24,773 bases of DNA from Oppiella nova (taxonomy: Eukaryota; Arthropoda; Arachnida; Sarcoptiformes; Oppiidae): NCBI GenBank assembly GCA_905397405.1, contig CAJPVJ010000459.1, forward strand, positions 1 to 24,773, given 5' to 3'. The notes below the pieces were generated by a model. That model searched no databases, had not been told where the DNA came from, and saw only the letters and a program-made list of their open reading frames with translations. Below are positions 22,137 through 24,773 of this stretch, in pieces (within the stretch, counting starts at the first letter, position 1; every line of letters starts with the position of its first letter). A program made the translations under genes and the position numbers.

Positions 22137-24773
22137 GCCACAGAACACAGTGCGCCCCTCGGCATAGCAGAGTAAGCCATTTAATACAATGTAGGACAGG
22201 CTGTCACTCAAATTGACATGTGGTAACCCGTTTCCAGTCAATTAGATGTGATGCCTATTACACGCCTTAACGCCTAATGCTTGACACGGCTTTCATCTAA
22301 TGAATGCATGCATTCATTTGCAAACAATATATCACTAATTCTGTGCTCAAAATTTAAATCAATACTCAAATTAGATCTAACAGACTATTGTGTAACCATA
22401 TTTGTGCACTCGTTTTAATTTTATGTAACCACACATATACATACTTATTGACACAATACCATTTTTCCATACATAAATTTATCATCATCACATTCATAAA
22501 TGCAAACAAATATTTTTAATGTCAAATTCAATTATAACCGATTGAATAAACTTAATTAAGACAAATGAGCGACACATCTCTTAAATATTGCAATTAAGGC
22601 ATTGGCTGTATATATCGGAAATGCTGTTTGAATTGTTAGCTCCGAAGCCAAGTCTATATGGCATTGATATAAAAGAAAATTATGTATCGCTAGAGGTGTA
22701 GGCATTTAAACACACTTCAACTCAACAGAGTATACGGAATACTGGATATACACCGCGAGTACATCAACACTATATCCTTGCAGTATATCTTATACACTGA
22801 ACACTTCATCACGAGTTAGATATTTATATATAGGATGAGGAAGAATGAGAAGTGTTAGTCTGTATTACATTATGTGCTACATCTCTATTCTCTGCAGTCT
22901 TTTCACAACTGTTTTCATTAATTCACATATCATTTGTGGTTTCATTATATTCTCCACCAACTTATCATTTTAGTATTTATTTCATTCTGGCAACTTACTT
23001 TGTGACACTTTGTTTATTGCATTCATATTATAAAGAATAATGAAATTGATAGAAATTGTGTGATATGTTGTCAATATCTCATATAATTGCACGAAACTCA
23101 TAATGAGTGAATGTAATATTGGGGCCGAGTATCAGAAGTAGATGGTATCGAACAATAACAGACTGTCTGTATAACTATATTGTAGTTAAGTTAGGGTTTG
23201 GAATATAGTCTCAATCTATTTATTTCACTGTAATGTCAACATTTGAACCGCTGATCAACTGAGCCTCGACTCAGCCTTATATCCACAATACGAGCCCTTA
23301 ATTCGATTAGTAGTACTGTTGTAACCAAAGCCCTCACATATGCTCAGCCCTAACGTGTCATATCTATAGTGAAAAGTGTGACATTAAATAACTTCAACAC
23401 AAAATACATTTGAAATATAAAGTGATAAAAAGAGAGTAAAAATACAAAAAGACTTTTTGACAAAAATGAAATTTGAGAACAAATAAAATAACTTTTAAGA
23501 AGAGAGACTCAAATTGTGTGTAGAAATCGTGAAACAAATATCAATCGAGTTATGAATGAATAGAGAAAAAAGAATATATAAAAAGAGTTAATAAGAAAAA
23601 TGACCGCAAGTTTGAAATTGTGGTGAAAACAAGGGCTAAAACAAGTGCTGACAACAAACAAGCGATTGATCGGAAGCTAATTTGATATTCTTGTAAAGCT
23701 CCCTGTTCAGTTCAGTTCACTATATTATAGTTGAGTTGAGTTTATTGGATGCAGATTTATAACGGTATACACTCTTCACACACTCGTCAGTGTGCGGTTG
23801 AGGTATGGGTTGGTTTGCCATCTCTGGAGACCTGCAAACGAAACTCAGTTAAACGAAATCACTGGAAACTACTTTATCATAAAAAATTTTTAGGAATATA
23901 TGAGATTGAGATCCAAACACTTCATGAATAATAAGTGTTTCGTAGTGTTTGCCTGCGTTTTGGCACCAATTCATTGGCTGCCGATTCCTTCTGGCGACAG
24001 ACCATTCAGTATTCCTATCACTTCAGTGCTTGTAATCAAATGTGGTTTCATGAAGATTGCAGACAAACTCATCCGAAACATAACCAATCATTTATAGCAT
24101 AGGTTTTGCATAATTCCCATGGCGACAGACCATTCAGTATTCCTATCACTTCAGTGCTTGTAATCAAATGTGGTTTCATGAAGATTGCAGACAAACTCAT
24201 CCGAAACATAACCAATCATTTATAGCATAGGTTTTGCATAATTCCCGAAATCAATCCATAGCTCTATGTTCTGTTAAAATCTAATAAAAATATACAAAAA
24301 TTAATACAAATATAAATTTTAAATAATATCAGCAATCGAAGTATTGGTATGCAAAATATATTGCACTCGCTTGTGAGAAAGCACTGGTAGATAAGGTATA
24401 GTACTGTATAAAAAATAGTCATTCTATTAGAAAAGGAGAACTATTTCTATAACTTATTACGGGATGATTTGAATATAAAACGTTTGAATCACAAAATAGA
24501 CATTTGAATATTATTACGACTTCTGAATAAGAAATCAAAAATAGTAATAATATATAAGTTTTCGAGAAATTTCAATCTCATTTGACTATTCTTTGTGAAT
24601 AAATGCTAAGAAATTGCAATCAATATGTTATTCAAATGTTGAAATTCTAAAGACAACTCATTTTGTTATCTAATGAGAGGCACACTATTTGTCTGTCTTT
24701 GCCTTTTGTTTGCTTTTTAAAGTGATGTTTAATCAACAAAATAGAGTTTCTTAAATACAATGGCTTTGAGTGC
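22137..24773. other. non-coding region to window end
   Basis: Holds the second 128-bp duplication and a TATAAAAG word at 22668-22675 with no gene clearly attached. Small ORFs at 22852-23040 and 23749-24097 lack any family similarity I can recognise. An ATG at 24760 in ACAATGG context runs off the end and cannot be judged. Confidence 0.55.
23992..24247. repeat. 128-bp tandem duplication (127 bp identical)
   Basis: 23992-24118 recurs exactly as 24120-24246, with one unmatched base between the copies, giving a period of 128 bp. The unit is unrelated in sequence to the duplication at 15361-15616 yet has the same period. Confidence 0.97.

Noticed and set aside
21995-22241. Two - strand ORFs with repeated LYSPSDSR/CTLPQTPG segments
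   Set aside because: They are translations of the 34-bp minisatellite. The repeat period is not a multiple of three, so the frames shift between units and do not form a real repeat protein.
22852-23040. Hydrophobic 62-codon ORF that looks like a membrane peptide
   Set aside because: T-rich DNA gives Phe/Leu/Ser-rich frames by chance. It has no ATG start and no domain.
23749-24097. Two overlapping + strand ORFs near the second 128-bp duplication
   Set aside because: There is no recognisable protein family and no splice sites that join the frames convincingly. One of them runs into the duplicated unit.
1-24773. tRNA genes, rRNA, CRISPR arrays, LTR elements and coding transposons
   Set aside because: I saw no tRNA A/B-box pairs with a foldable gene, no spaced direct-repeat array, and no reverse transcriptase, integrase or transposase frames in either strand.

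Overview
The window is about 24.8 kb of AT-rich animal nuclear DNA. It has GT-AG introns, several dinucleotide microsatellites, long non-coding stretches and no bacterial-type gene organisation. The two recognisable genes encode developmental transcription factors. The DM-domain protein resembles arthropod Dmrt93B most closely, so an arthropod is likely. The compact 57-nt intron and high AT content would fit a mite or similar small-genome arthropod, but the exact lineage is inference.

Layout. From 1 to about 11.45 kb there is mostly AT-rich non-coding sequence, read here as the interior of the onecut gene (HNF6 family). The last exon of onecut is at 11452-11837 and carries the complete homeodomain with the family-specific F48/M50 residues. 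The CUT domain is not in the window, so its exon should lie upstream, more than 11 kb away. Between them are two GC-richer exon candidates with good splice signals, at 6953-7214 and 8154-8209. They are in phase with each other and with the homeodomain exon, and together add exactly 318 nt (106 codons). A TATA plus initiator pair at 6527-6559 raises the alternative of an internal promoter. From 11.9 to 17.5 kb nothing coding is visible, but there is a perfect 128-bp tandem duplication at 15361-15616. A complete three-exon dmrt93B-like gene occupies 18273-20495 (556 codons), with a zinc-binding DM domain, a DMA domain and a short overlapping upstream ORF. From 20.8 kb to the end the DNA is again non-coding, with a 34-bp minisatellite at 22035-22136 and a second 128-bp tandem duplication at 23992-24247.

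How the genes relate. Onecut (CUT plus homeodomain) and Dmrt proteins are both nuclear DNA-binding regulators, used largely in neuronal and, for Dmrt, also sex-related differentiation. They lie head-to-tail on the + strand about 6.4 kb apart. The surrounding low-coding DNA, with local GC-richer islands and recurring short motifs, is what one expects around tightly controlled developmental genes.

Main points for a second look: the phase-matched exon pair that would lengthen the CUT-homeodomain spacer, comparable to the vertebrate HNF6-beta isoform; the possible internal promoter; and two unrelated tandem duplications sharing a period of exactly 128 bp, which looks more like an assembly artefact than biology.
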